Of a DNA stretch of 64,000 nucleotides, positions 1-14,000 are shown piece by piece. Below the pieces are notes generated by a model. The model saw only the letters and a list, made by a program, of their open reading frames with translations, was not told where the DNA came from and ran no database searches. The DNA is taken from NCBI GenBank assembly GCA_964017045.1, contig OZ024807.1, forward strand, positions 17,325,313 through 17,389,312, read 5' to 3'. Every line of letters begins with the position of its first letter. The stretch's first letter is position 1. A program made the translations under genes and the position numbers. This DNA is from Omphiscola glabra (Eukaryota > Mollusca > Gastropoda > Lymnaeidae).

Positions 1-72
1 GTGACTGGTTTGTACCTATTATAGTCACATTACATTGTGACTTGTTTGTAGCTATTATAATGACATTACATC
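1..72. repeat. 36 bp tandem duplication at window edge
   Basis: Two imperfect copies of a 36 bp unit starting GTGACTGGTTTGTACCTATT; the array may extend beyond the window. Confidence 0.6.
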
Positions 73-215
73 TGTGGTCTAAGCAATTTTGTTACTTTGT
101 CCCATACCCCCCACCCAAAACTCCCCCCCCCCCCAAAAAAAAAACAAAAACGACCAAACCCTGCATATCTTATTTCTTAAAATACAGTAATATAATATAC
201 AAAAAGATAAAGTTT

Positions 216-362
216 TCAAGTCCTCCACCCCCCACAACCTTCATTCCAGGGTGAGTTTCTCCCATGATGATCTTCTAAACTGTAGGCCATCTTGTGTCCA
301 CTCCCCATTCTTGGTGACTCAATTTTTTGAGGGCTATACGGCCTTGACCCAGGATAATCAGA
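216..362 (-). CDS. Candidate terminal tail exon of nephrin-like gene
   Basis: The minus strand shows a pyrimidine tract with acceptor TTTTTGCCTCAACAG, then 48 open codons in phase 0 (matching the exon 19 donor). They start SDYPGSRPYSPQKIESPR, continue GHKMAYSLEDHHGRNSPW and end at TGA (216-218). An alternative acceptor at 398 (CATTGACAG) keeps the same frame and adds 12 residues. Composition (Pro, Ser, Tyr, charged) resembles a receptor tail and differs from the flanking AT-rich DNA. There is no transcript evidence, and other exons may lie between this and exon 19. Confidence 0.45.
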   Translation of the reverse strand, partial: SDYPGSRPYSPQKIESPRMGSGHKMAYSLEDHHGRNSPWNEGCGGWRT

Positions 363-431
363 CTGTTGAGGCAAAAAGACGTGCGTTTCACACTCACGCT
401 GTCAATGAATGAAAAAAAAAAGCACAACAAC

Positions 432-531
432 ATATTCATAGGTGGTCTGACTAAAATGCCAGCGGCATTGTGGAGATTTGTATCTGCTATGATCCATGAA
501 AGTGTATGGAAATGTTTCCCTTTCACTAGCT
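432..531 (-). CDS. Possible further tail exon (weak)
   Basis: After acceptor GATGTTTCTAG at 532 one minus-strand frame reads ASERETFPYTFMDHSRYKSP and continues to QTTYEY. It looks coding in composition, but its entry phase does not match the exon 19 donor and the putative donor (GTTGTT) is poor. It is listed because it directly adjoins the stronger candidate exon at 216-362. Confidence 0.2.
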
Positions 532-1001
532 CTAGAAACATCAATCTTTAAAATTCACACATTTATTCATATTAAAAAATATTTATAACAAAAAAAAATC
601 AATTTATAGAAAATATAAGTCAGTGAATAAATCACGAGTTGTTTAAAATGAATTATTTGGCAATCAAAGACCTAGATATTTATTTCTCATTGGACTTGAT
701 AAATGGTATATTTTTTTTCAGGTATGACATATGAAAAATAATAGAAATATATAAGAACATATAACAAAACTTAGTTGTTCAAAAAAGAATTTACAAAAAA
801 AAATTTGTTCTCATATATTAGTTCATTAATACACTAAACCAACATCGGGATAACACCACTACCACCACCACCACCACACCTACAGCAATTTTGTGTTGAA
901 TGTTTACATGATGGAATTAAAAATTGACATCGTATATGTTCAATCTTTTTTTTAAAGTGTAGATGGATTTTTATAAAATACTTTTAAGTGGAATGGCCAG
1001 G

Positions 1002-1083
1002 CACATAAATCAATTAGGTATCTTTGATTTAATGAAGTCAGCCCATAAATCAATTAGATATCTTTGATTTAATGAAGTCAGCC
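1002..1083. repeat. 41 bp tandem duplication
   Basis: Two nearly identical copies of a unit containing TAAATCAATTAG and GATTTAATGAAGTCAGCC, one after the other. The surrounding 550-1900 stretch is AT-rich and otherwise shows nothing firm. Confidence 0.75.
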
Positions 1084-1909
1084 AATGCTGATTAATGATT
1101 AATTTATTAGATCAAATAACAAAATAATGAACAATTTAAACCTCAACCTTGCTGTAGTGAGAAGGATGCCAAGTAATTGTCTGATATTGTGTGAGAGGCT
1201 GTATGGGACAGGATGATTTCACACCACAAATAAAATGAAAAATAACCCCAAAACTTTAAGAAAATTTATTTCTGAATTTTGTTTTACTACAGCAATTCGC
1301 CATCATTTACCCTAAGATGATTACTTGGTATGATGAGACAGATTTCCATTGAAGTTTCAACAAAAATAAATCATGATAGCACTTTACATACAGCTGAAAA
1401 GTTTACATTTGAATATACTTTTTGTAAATTAAAAATTGAACAAGCCGTTCATCTCATTAGTGGCAATAAAAGTCTGTTTTGTAAAATACTCTCTTATTCC
1501 TAAAAATTCAGACAGGGTTACTAAATTTAAACCAAAAAAAATTAGAAAAAGGTGCTAACATTCACCAAATCTGCTACAACAGCTGGAAAATTTGATGAAA
1601 TCTAGAGATAGTTGAAATATAAAATATCACAATTTACTTTATAAAATAATAGATGAGCTAACAAAGATTTTTGTGGATAGAAGTAATTTTTTTAAAAACT
1701 TTATCTGCCAGGTGGATATAAAGTGTTAAGAGCCATAAAATAAAAGCTAGTATGTTTAAACCAAATATTCAATGACAGCTACTGTGATGAGATTGAGTGC
1801 CAGATAATTTTTTAGTGCACAAAGATAAGCAAATAACATTTGGTTTCAATCTGAACAACTTGAAAGATTATATTTTGTGATATATGAGTTGCTGAGATAT
1901 TAATCACTG

Positions 1910-2082
1910 TCATGTACTCACATCATAATCTCTAATGTAGTCATCAGAGAAATCATCCATGCTCTTGTCATAGGTTCCATAACTTCTGGTGTCATCTGAG
2001 GGAGGGGGATAAGAATTTTCACTTTTGCTTGTGGGTCCATAAAGCTCAAAGGTATTGGTGTGACTAGTGCTCTCACTTGTTG
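1910..2082 (-). CDS. Exon 19: cytoplasmic tail, with stop or continued splicing
   Basis: Residues about 1070-1126: ATSESTSHTNTFELYGPTS, SENSYPPPSDDTRSYGTYDK, DDFSDDYIRDYDVST then TGA. Tyrosines lie in acidic/proline contexts, as in nephrin tails that recruit SH2 adaptors. A strong donor (GAT|GTGAGT, exon boundary at 1922) lies three codons before the TGA. The stop may therefore be intronic and the tail longer; the donor is phase 0. Acceptor TATACTACAG. Confidence 0.85.
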
Positions 2083-5000
2083 CTGTAGTATATAAAGAGA
2101 AAAAAGGAAGAGTTTTCAAAAGTCTTGTAATATGTTCAGGTAAATTCTGTTCCAAGAGTAAAACTGGAAAACATAGACTTAACAGTTTATATCGCCACCA
2201 TGCCAATAGGCTTCGGCCAATTTTAACCTTTTTATTCATGAAACACTAATAGGTGACTGTATAACATAGCAACAAGAAAAAAAATTCATGAATAATCACA
2301 TTCTAACATGTTTAAAAATGGTTGAAATTACAACTTTTCAATGAAAATGGCAGGTTTTAAGTCCAAGTTTTTATTTACACCTATCAATAGTCATTTTTTA
2401 AAAAATGGAATCAGATGATAATTCAGCAGTTATTAATCCAAGCTATATTAAAGCAGATACCTGTATTTAAATTTATGAGGTGAAATCATTTTCAAAGGTC
2501 AGGACACAGTTATTGAGTTTATCATTTTATAACCTCATGTCTCACCGAACCAGCGGGAGAAAGTCACGTAATTAGTTGGGACTCAGTGCTGTGTGGAAAT
2601 AAAGCGTTACATGTTCTTGAGATTAATTTCCCCTGTCCATATCGAGAAACTTGTAACTTAACCTACTCACTCACCTTCCATTCTCTTTTTCCTCCTCCTT
2701 ATGAAAAACAATATGAGGCCAACATTAAGAGTTAGGATGAATACTCCAACAATGCACACAACAAGAATGATGATAACAGGAATTTCATCTGCTCCTTGGA
2801 GTTCAGATGTTGAAATATCTGCTGGGGCCACAATGTCTGAAATATATATATTTTTAATTTCAACTGAATGAGGTAACTTAAATGTAGGCCTAACCTTTAT
2901 GGTAAAGATATAAAATTAAAGCTATGATCTCTGTGTCTTCATAAATTTTTAGATAATTTCATAATGGTAACATTACAAAGATCTACTTTTCATTTTTGCT
3001 TCATTTTATCAAATTATTATAATATAAATGTATTCAGGTCGTGGGTCACTTTACTTCCACAAAATGGGGTAGTGAATGTGTTTTTTAAAAGAAAATAAAT
3101 CACAAAATGTTGCTTAAAAAGCAAATTAAATCTAAAATTAATTTAACCTCAGCCAATCTGGAAGCCAACTGAACAACATAGTTAAGGCCTACATCAAGGT
3201 TAATCATGGTGCACGACATAATGATTTTATTAAGAAGCCGACTACATGTGTTCCCACATTATTGCATCAATTCTTTATAATGGTATAATGGCTTTAAAAG
3301 TTTACCTGAAGTTCTTGCAGTGATCCCCCTAGGCTGGTAAATACTTTCTCCTCTGTCATTGAAAGCCATCACGGTCATTTCATACTCTGTGCCCAACTCC
3401 AAACCTGATGAATAAAACAGTTTTCAATTGCATCAATCTCCACTCCTTGATTCTAACTTTCAATACTTTCACTTTGGATCAAGACATTAAGGAAAGTCAA
3501 GACTAATTACAGGTCAATACTAATATTCAAAATGATCTAAACTTCAGTAAAGCACCAGGACCCAATAACAAGTGATACAACTGTGTTGTTGTATATGAAG
3601 AAACATGTCTTCTTGTGTGATTGACTTCAGGCAACAGGGTGTCCAATGTGAGAGTTGGATAAACAAAAAGAGTGACCTAAAAAAAAAAAGCTTTTTTTAA
3701 AAAAAAATTCAAAGTAATTTATACTTGATTTGAAGATTGGTTTCAAACCTAATTTATAGCTGTAGAATTCACTTAAAGTAAATTTAGGTTAACTTTTTTA
3801 TTTTGTATAAAAAAGGAATGCTGCAAAATTAGAAAGGCAATCCGTGATTAACAAATCAAATCTGTAAAGCACATGTACTAATCTTTAAAAAGCATGTCTA
3901 TTTGCATAAATAAATGAAAAGTTTTCTTTGACAAATATTATAAGAATAAAGTGAATAAGTTTATAAAACACAATTTAAAGTTGCAAAAAACACAACAACA
4001 CAACTGGTTACCCTAGAACTCCCCAAATAGTACAATATTGTTTCAGAGATGTATTCTGCCATTGCAAAATCTTACAAAACCATATCATAGTAGTAAATAA
4101 ATAAAAATAAAGGAGCTAAAACTAACAACTGAAAATTTATTTTTTAATCCTATAACTACCAGAACATGTAGAATTGTGAATAAATTAAAACTTTTTATTT
4201 CTGTGTTATTTAATTTATTTTTGCCATTAGAAAAGTTTTATCTAGTTTTTTTTTTTTTTTTTTTTTTACAAGACTGACGATATTTCTGACAGAAGTTCAA
4301 TCATGAGATTTTATGGCTGAACTAGATTTAAAAAGCAAAAGGATAAGTACGTTTTTTACTTTAAGTACATGTTTAACTTTTTTAAGTACATGATTTTATT
4401 GTTGGAGTACGGTGAGCTTACAAAAATTTCATTTTGTATGTCTACAAATGAGCGCTGACCTTTTATCTTAAACGTTGTGGCTCCAAAAGGCCGTACATCA
4501 ACATAGACGTATCCCCTTGCATCCACAGGTTTATATCTGACACGAAAAGACTGGGTTAGACCGCCATTGAATCCAGCTTTCCAAGATATAGTTATGCTGT
4601 TGGATGTTGCATTGTTAAATTCTATGTTATATGGTGGAAGTGGCTTGCCTGAGAAACAAGAAAACAATTGATAATTACATTTTATGATTAATAATCTCCA
4701 TTCAATTATAAAAATACGAACTAGTAACAATTTAATCTTATATTTGGCAAGGTAAGAATATTCCAACAGAATGTGAAACAGCACTAATGACCCCATTACA
4801 CAAGAAAGGTTCCAAACTTCAATGCACAAACTATAGAGGAATTTCCATAACAAATGTTATATAAAACATACTAAAAAAACTAATTGCCAAAATACTACAA
4901 CCGTACACTGAACAAATACTAGGTGACTACCAATATGGATTCAGACAAAACAGATAACAACTGATCAGATTTTCACCATCAGATGCCTATTTGAGAAATT

Positions 5001-8000
5001 TTACACATATACTATCCCAGTACATCAACTCTATGTGGACTATAAAATGGCTTATGACAGCATTAAAAGAAAATATCTATATGAGACTCTGCCGGAGTTT
5101 GGCATTGCAACAAACTACCAAGACTGATACATGCACCATTAAACAACTCAAAAAGCAAAATCAAGGTTGAGGGAGAATATTAAAGGGAATTTCAGATTAG
5201 ATGAGGCCTAAGACAAGGAGACTCCCTGTCTTGTATTCTATTTAACCTAACTTTAGAGAGAGTTATAAGAAACATACATATTGACACCCAAGGAACAATA
5301 ACAGGATACTTCTGAGGGAGACCCAAGATCCGCAACCACAAGTCCCTCTCTACAATAAACCTCTTCAGTATTTTGCATATGCTGATGAAATACCATTGTT
5401 AGGGAAAAGTAGTAAAGACATTTCACAATCCTTTATTGACTTAGACTACACATCACTACAAGTAGGGCTGGAGGTTAACAACCAAAAAAAAACAAAATAC
5501 AAGACTATGATAAGAGAAGAACAGGCTGTTGAATCTATTAAAACTAGAAACCAGACTTTTGAAAAAGTAAATATATTCAAATACCTAGGATCTTTATTAA
5601 ATGAAAGAAAAGAATAACTAACAAAAAAAAAGAAAGAATATCAGCCGTAAACAGGGAATACGTCAGTAGTCAGAAAATAAATAAAGTAAAAACATTACAA
5701 GAGAAACAAAGAAAACTATTTATAAAACTGCAATTAGACCAGTTGTAACATATGCAAGTGAAACTTAGACCCTAACAAAAATGGTAGAAAACCTATTAAA
5801 CACATGGGAGAGAAAAGTTCTCCAGAAAATATATGGACCAGCATAGGATGAATATGGATGGAGAATACAAACCAACAACAAATTGTATAGTCTACACCAG
5901 GATTCCACGATAGTGGAATAAATAAATAAAAGGGCACGCTACACTGTGCAGGACACTTAGAAAGAAGGCCAAATCACAGAGGAGTGAGGAGGGTGCACCA
6001 CCAAAGCCACAGAGTAAAATGGCTCAAAGGCAGACCTAGGCTTAGATGTATGGATGATGCGGAAAATGATCTAGAGCAGCTGGGAATACGTGCATGGAAA
6101 AGAAAAGCATCACTTAGGTCTGAGTGGAAGGATATGGTGAGGCAGGCCAAAGCCCTACATGGGCTGTAGTGCCTCAGGGATAGAAGGATTCAATTATAAA
6201 ATTACAAAATAGTAATAATTTATCTAAAATCTAATCACAAATTCTAATTTCTACAGTTATTAATTAATTAATTCAAAATTTCAAAACTAGTGTTTTGGAA
6301 ATACACTTTAGCTTCAAACCTGACATTTATCATTCTTGTAAATTGTGGAAAATTATAATACAAGCAGGGTATGAATATGTTGCTAAATAGGAAGTTATCA
6401 TATGTTATTTAATTTGTGTTGAATGTAAAGTAATAGTCAGAAAGAAAGATGCTGATATAAGTTACTTACTGGTTCCTGCTAAAGTTATACTGTGTGAGTC
6501 GCTCCCTTTGCTATTGGTTGCAGTGCACACATAAGCACCATAATCTTCTCTCTCCAAGTCTTTAATCTGCAGTGTGCTCTCAAAATGTGTTAAATTAGTC
6601 TTGTTTGTCACTATGGCATATTTACTGCTAGCTCGAAGCAGATTATTGTTCTGAAGAAGAAAAAAATATCATTCCCAAAATACAAAAAATTGAAATGAAA
6701 ATTTTTTTTTTAACTTTATAAAATTTATGAATAGAATCAACTACTTAGTGGCTCTGGATATTGAGGTTTGGAAATGAAAATATCTAAATTCCTTGGTCCT
6801 GTCATTAAGCAATACAAAGAAATTAAATGTTGATAATATTGCACTACATTTCAACACGTAAACACAGTGAGGCATTGCATGAAGAAAGAAAAAACTTTTC
6901 CTCCACCACATAGTATTTGAAAATTACAAGAGGATAATTGGGCTCGCATACTCATCAGTCTTTGGCAACATTAAGCCCCACGTTTTGTACTGCAAAAATT
7001 GCCATATTCTCATTCATTTGATTTAAACCTGTTTGTCTTTATTTTTGCTGTCTCAGTACATGACATTGTTTCTGTTCTTTTGGTTTGAAAAGGTGTAGCA
7101 TATTTGTTATACATGTACTCTCCCCTTAATGAAAATTGTCCATGAAATTTGTTTACCCTGGTCCAAGTGACTGTGATATCAGGAACACCTTTGCTTGAAC
7201 ACTTCAAACTCACGGTACTTCCTTTCTCTCCTGCCGAACGGCTGATTTCTGGGTCCTTCTGAATGACAGGAGCAACTGAAATTTCCAGTGAAACTATTTA
7301 GTTATTCTGACCAGGGATACATTATAAAAATAACCAGGCTAGTTTGATTACCAATATCTGATGCTGTGGATATACAAAAAATAACCCAAATATGCAACTA
7401 GACAAATATTCTGGTATGATGCCCCTGGGACCCATGAACTAGCCGCAAAGGCAAAATTAAATATCTCTAAGTTACTAGGTTCTTTGGCTGTGTGACCAGC
7501 TAGTGGATGGGCCAAGACTTTAGTGGCAAGCCTAATATGGTATTTTAGCTTAAATTACTACCATCTCAAATACAAAGTGCTTGACTCACATTTGACCAGC
7601 AGTTTAACACTTTTGAAATCTGGTGAACCAATTCTGTTGTCTGCTATGCACTTAAATGTTCCACTATCCTCACTGGTCAGATCACTAATGGAGAGGTAAG
7701 AGGTATCTCCCTCTAATCTGGCCTGGGCTCGGGTCATGTCAAAGTTTTCTCGAGCCCATGTGATGATGTTTGGAATGATAGGACTGGCATCAACTCTACA
7801 CGAAAATATAGCTGTTTCTCCTTCATTTAAAGACAGGCGGTTGGTAAAGTCAATAATTTCAGCAGGATCTAAGAAAGATACAAGACATGACATTTTGAAC
7901 CATTGTGCACCAAGATTATTATATCTATATTATGAAAAAACACTTTTTTTTCTGATAACATCTGTACAGAATAAGAATACAGTGTTGTAGAGAAATTTAG

Positions 8001-11000
8001 ATTATATAAAAGCTTGAAACAGTATGACTGTACACATAAAAATAATATAATTTATGTTGTTTTTTTTGTTGTTGAAAAATGGGAAAAGTGTTCATTTTTA
8101 GCTTTGAAAATAACAAAAAAATTACAAAAAGATTCAAGAAAAAATTTGAATAAATAGAATGCACAAATGCATAAACCATTAAGGTAAAAAATTTGTTTTA
8201 AAAAAAACCCCAATACATTATAATTTATACTCATGCAACGAGAATTGAAAAGGATTAAAAGAAACTATCCCAACACTATACAGAACTTACATTTAACATT
8301 GATTGAGAAGTTGAATGTAGCAGAGCCCTGCTGGTTTGTTCCTTTGATCATGTAGTTTCCCTTGTCAGTCTTCTCAACACTGGAGATGTTGAGCACACCT
8401 TTATTCATCCTATAGCGTGAGGGCAGATTAAGGAGCTGTCCATCCTTATAAAGAATGTATGTTACATCCGCCGGGTTGGCATATGCTGTCAGATTGAGGA
8501 TGGCACTGTCACCCTTCTTGACATCTACTTTAAGTGGTAGTGTTTCATTGTCAAACTCTGGCTTGACTGGTAGGTAAAATATTTTCAAAATTGCCTTTTA
8601 TAACAAATTATGGTGTCCTTTAACATTTTTGACAATATTAAACAACCTTTTATTTACCATTTCCTAAATAAAAGTTGATGCAATTTTGAAGTATATTAGG
8701 GTGTTGCGAAAATTTAACAACGTAGAAACAGCAAATATGAAATACATTTATATCTCTATAACTCTTTAAACACAGAGGTCAGGTTTTCAAAATTGTACAG
8801 CAGACACTGAAAACGTAATAACTTTTGACATTTTTAAAACATTTGGTTGGATCATGTGACAGAAAATGCACTTTCCACTAGTTTTTACATTTTTACTGGC
8901 CATGGGGAAGCCTTAGATTTTTTAAAAATTTTAACAAATCATTAAAAAAATTCAGACTAACCCATATTGTGTGTGTTACAGCAATGATTAATAGTAAGAC
9001 ATTTTATATTACTTAACTTGAAATGTGCGTCTTAATGTATTTACCTTTAGGCATCATAATAATATATTAAACAAATAAAATCCTATATTTTAACTTACAC
9101 AAAACATTGAGAGTAACAGCATCATTGACACTCCTGTCTAGTGCCCTGTTGGTAGCACGACATCCATACAAGGCATTGTGATCTCGAGAAGTTGGAATAA
9201 AACTATAGCGATTGGTGGATTTTTTACCACCATTTTCAGCGTCAACAGTTCCTAAATGTTCACTGGTTACTCTCCGACCATTTCTAACCCATACAATTTC
9301 AGCCGGAGGGTTACTGGAGGAAGAAATGCATGTAAGGTTCAGTGGTTGACCAGCTTGAGGCTGTGAGGGATTTACTGATATTTCCACTTGAGAAGGTGGG
9401 ACTGGGGAGTGAAAAAAAAGATTTCAGAAGTTCCTCAAAGAACACAGGAGAAATGTTGCAATTGATTTGTATATTTATCTCAGGCTAATTGAGTAACAGG
9501 TTATTTAAAATTATAGATAACTTGTATATACAAAAGTATTTCATACCATAAAATTTTTTAACCAAGGCACAATTTTAAAAAATAAATCTTTAAAATAATT
9601 TAGTTTAAGGTGCCTTAATTGAAAAATTTGTGACTGGGACATTATCATCCTTCATTGACATATCCAGTTAGTAATTTCTACATCATGCAAAAAAACCTAT
9701 CAAATGCTTGGAACTAGTCCATAAAATTTAAAAAAAAAAAACAGTACTTAAATGACCCATCAAATACTACATGCCTAAAAATGACCCACCAAATACTTAC
9801 AATTGACTTTAAGTGTTACGCTAACTTCTAAATCAGTCGTTGTAGCCCTGTTTCCAGCTCGACATGTATATGTTGCCATGTTGTCATCAGCCTTAACATT
9901 AATGGCTATTTCTGAAGAGGCTATGTTTATACGAGATTTGTAGTCTGATTCTCTTATTAGTTTATCACCTGGATAGAATGAATGTATTACTACTATTTTA
10001 ATCTACGGATATAATTAATATTATATTACCTGGATAAAATAAATGTATTACAAATATTTTAACCTAGGGATATTTATCCCCTTGATAGAATGAATGTATT
10101 ACAATGATTTTAATCTATCTAAGGCGCTTTATATCTTTACCAAAATGAGAGTATTGTAATTATTGTAATCTAATACAGTTTGTGTCTTTGATGCAATAAA
10201 ATTATAACAAATATAGTGATTGTACTGGTATCCATACCTTTAAACCACTTTAAATCTGCAGGAGGATTGCCGCCAACAGAAATGCAAGTCATTCTCTGCA
10301 AGTCTCCTGCCTTAATTGGTGTTCCTCCTTCATAACCACTGATCTCAGGCTCATTAGGTGGATCTGAATAGACAATTTATTTTATCAATGATTTCAGACT
10401 CATTAGGTGGATCTGAATAATAAATGGTATTAATAATTTCAATGATTCGCAGTGGCTCTAGGCACATTTGTGCATCCGAATGAACATATTTAAAAAAAGA
10501 TTTTAGATCAAAATAAAAAACATTATTTTTTATCATTTACAGAATTTATGCGTAAAAAATATTTACTTTAAATAAATAACATAAAGATTAGCTATTCACA
10601 ACAACCTTTGACTTAATAATTTAGGAATTAAATAAACATCTTTCTTCAAGATAATAGTTTAAAAAAATAAATAAAAGGTAAAGGATTAATTTAATACTTA
10701 TTATTTCATAAAATAAACAAGTTTAAAGTTAAACATATCAACTATGAAAACCAACAGTTTTTTTTATAAAAACAATAGTTATCCCATTTAAAATTGATTT
10801 GTACACAATATAAACCCATTACATTCAAAAGAAAGAAAAAAGCTTCTTTCTTTTTAATTATTAGGAACAAAATTAGAACAAATTGTGTTTAATGCATTTT
10901 AATTTTAATGTAGGGCGTACCTTTTTTTTAATACTAATGAATGTTTGTAGTTGAAATGTTTGTGACTTTTATTTCATGTTTTGTAATTAGAATTTAACCT

Positions 11001-14000
11001 GATAGTTTGTGTCTTTTAATCTACTTAAGTTTATCCCAGTCCATCCCTATAGTAATTAAAAATGTGTTTACCAAAAGAAATTGTAATTATCCCGAAACAA
11101 CTTTCAACAAGCTTTAGATTAACTTACATAATACACTTAGTGTTTTTGTGTCAGTCACAGTTTGTCCAAATGCAGCATTAGAGGCCCGGCAGGTGTATAC
11201 AGTCTCATGGTCCTTGTTATTTACTGTCACACTTATTCGTGACCTTGTAATTTTGCCACCGTCTGGTGAGTCAATATAGGTTTCTGTATATGGAAAAAAA
11301 CAATATTATTTGATTACATGTGTGACTAAGACGTTCCAACGCTAGACATTTTTGCTCAAAATTAAATTTGAGTTAAAGATGACGACTAATATTTCTTTGC
11401 CAAAAAGGAACATAGAATTTTTAAAGTCCTCAATCACTACCTCAAAAATTGATTGCAAACTATTAACAAAATACAAATATGATGTGCTAACAAAAACAAA
11501 ATGTGAGGAGATTTTTTTTACCTGTGACATCATTACGAGGGACTTCACTACTTTTGGCATACCATATGATGGTTGCTTGTGGATTGGAATTGGATGATTC
11601 ACATGTCAAAGTTATTGTATCACCAGCTTTCACTGGCTCGTCTGCTCCAGTTATTTTCACACTTGTGGGTGGAACTGAAAGAAGGCCAATAAAATTGCAA
11701 TATGTGCTTGCAAATAAATGTAATATGAGTCAAGTTTATATCATGGTAGACCAATCGGTTTTTTGGAAATAAAGGAGAATGTATTTTTACTTACACTGAA
11801 CCTTGAGTAAATATTCTGCTACCAGCGGTTCTTGGAGGACATGGTTGCTTACTCTGCATTGGTAGACTGCATTATTGTCAGCTGAACTGACTCTAAAGGT
11901 GTAAACGTTCGTTGATTTGATACCAAATGTGCTGTGGTTGTGTTGTAAGACTTGATTGTTGCGATACCATGTTACACTGCCAAGGGGATTACCTCCCTCA
12001 GATGAACATGTCAGAACGAGAGTTTCATTGACATTGATAATCCTATTATCATAGCCTGAAATCAAAGGTGGACTTGGTGGGACTGTTGAGAGAAACCAGG
12101 GATAAATTATTTTTTCATTGTGATGCACAGATGACAGTCCAATTACTTTTCAAGAAAACATCATTTCACTGTGAAAAACTAAAGTATTCTCAGAAAGATT
12201 TGTGAGGCTCCACAAAGTTAATTTTCACATTTCTTTATATTTATCTACCTATGTACATTTAACAAATTAAATATAAATCAGTTCATCAAAGCAGCTGGAC
12301 ATAAACCAACTGAGATTAAGAAAATTGAGTTGTGTCTTATCAAGCGCAAGGCTGCACTTGGAGATTTATATTATTCTTTAACGATTACGGTTTGTTGGAT
12401 TTGGAAGAAAACATCCATGCTGTTGAAAGGTATTACTTCCCCCTTTCAATTTAACCATTTTATGATTTGTGAAAATCACATTGGAAATAGATCTAAACAG
12501 TATTTTAAAATAGGAAGCAGCAAAAAATACATTAAAAAATATTTTTTTGCTCATACTTTTAGCTTGGATCAAGTACATTTAATCTTTTTTTACTGAATGG
12601 GCAAACATTCTGAAGGAGAGTGTGATATTAAAGAAACATGATAAAGCATAAGAGAAACATGAACATTTATAATATTAAAGAATATAAAAAAGATAACTAT
12701 TTAGTAGAAGATTTTGTGTTGACAACTTGGGAAAGATTTAAATTAGAAATTATAAAAAAATACTAGAAAAAACTTAAGATTTAAAACTAGTTCATTTCTG
12801 TACCTGATTTTAATGTAATTTACTTCCAAACATGCATTTTAAAATAAAGGCAAATGAATGCTAGAAGAAAAAATTAAAATAAATAAATAAAAATAAGTAC
12901 AAACTTTCAACTTACACAGGATACTGAGAACAACACTGGTTGTAAGCGGAGGCCCAAATACAGCGCTATTTCTTGCCTGACATTTGTAGATGGCTCCATT
13001 TTCTGCTTGGTAATTTGTCAATGATATTGTTAATGTACTTCTAGCGGTTTCCCTTTTGTCATTAGTTCTTGACTCAATTCTGTATCTTATTTTATCAGTC
13101 ACCTGGATTAAAATAGTAAAATTATAGTGGACTGGAAGAGTATATGAGAGCTATTTAAAATTCAGCTGCTAAAGCATCCAAGATATCCCATGAGTGAGAT
13201 AATTATTTAAAAACCCTTGCCACTTTTAACGGGATTACCCTACACCAGGCCTGCACCGGGGGGGGGGGGGGCACACAACAATGGCACTTGTCAGGGACCC
13301 GAGCTAGATAGGGGCCCGCCCTTTTTCTAGTTTATAAAATATACAAACATGTTTAAAACACGAAAGGGGCCCGAACTCTGTCAGCTGCCCGAGGTCCAGA
13401 ATTTCCTATGTGCGGGCCTGCCTATACTCCCATTACTCAAAAACTTTATTTTTATTTTACTAGTTACTAACAACCTACAATTATCATTATTCACAATGGT
13501 TACGATCTAAAGTAAATATTACTGAAAGATCCTAAATGTATTAAGTCAATGAATGAGTCATCATATTTTGTTTCGGTAATAGTCACTTTGTTTTATACAT
13601 CTGTTAAGCCTGAACTCTTACAGATAAATATTGGTTTTTAAAAAAACCTTACAAGAACTTCAGTGTTGGTCAGGACCTTTAAATCAGTGTGCTATCAATG
13701 AGGAACAGCATTAATATAGAATCTGGGTGCGGTGACCAGTACTTGCAAATAAACTGATTGTTGGAATCATTGGTGAATTAACAGCACAGTGAATGAATCA
13801 AAGAGCAAACACATGGTACAACTCACTTTTATTAGATAAAGACATATTAATGATAAGAAGATGGAAAAACTCATGTTAGAGAGAGAGAGAGAGAGAGTAT
13901 ACACCTTTAACTACCTAGGACCAACCATAAATGAGGAACAGTGAAATAGTGTCACATGTTAAGTAGATGCAAACAAAAAGGCAACAGTTCATATTTTAAC

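Noticed and set aside
1140..1220. A 19-codon phase-0 tail exon (CCTCTCACACAATATCAG onward, minus strand)
   Set aside because: The donor GTTTAA is weak and the pyrimidine tract is poorly placed; too short to trust.
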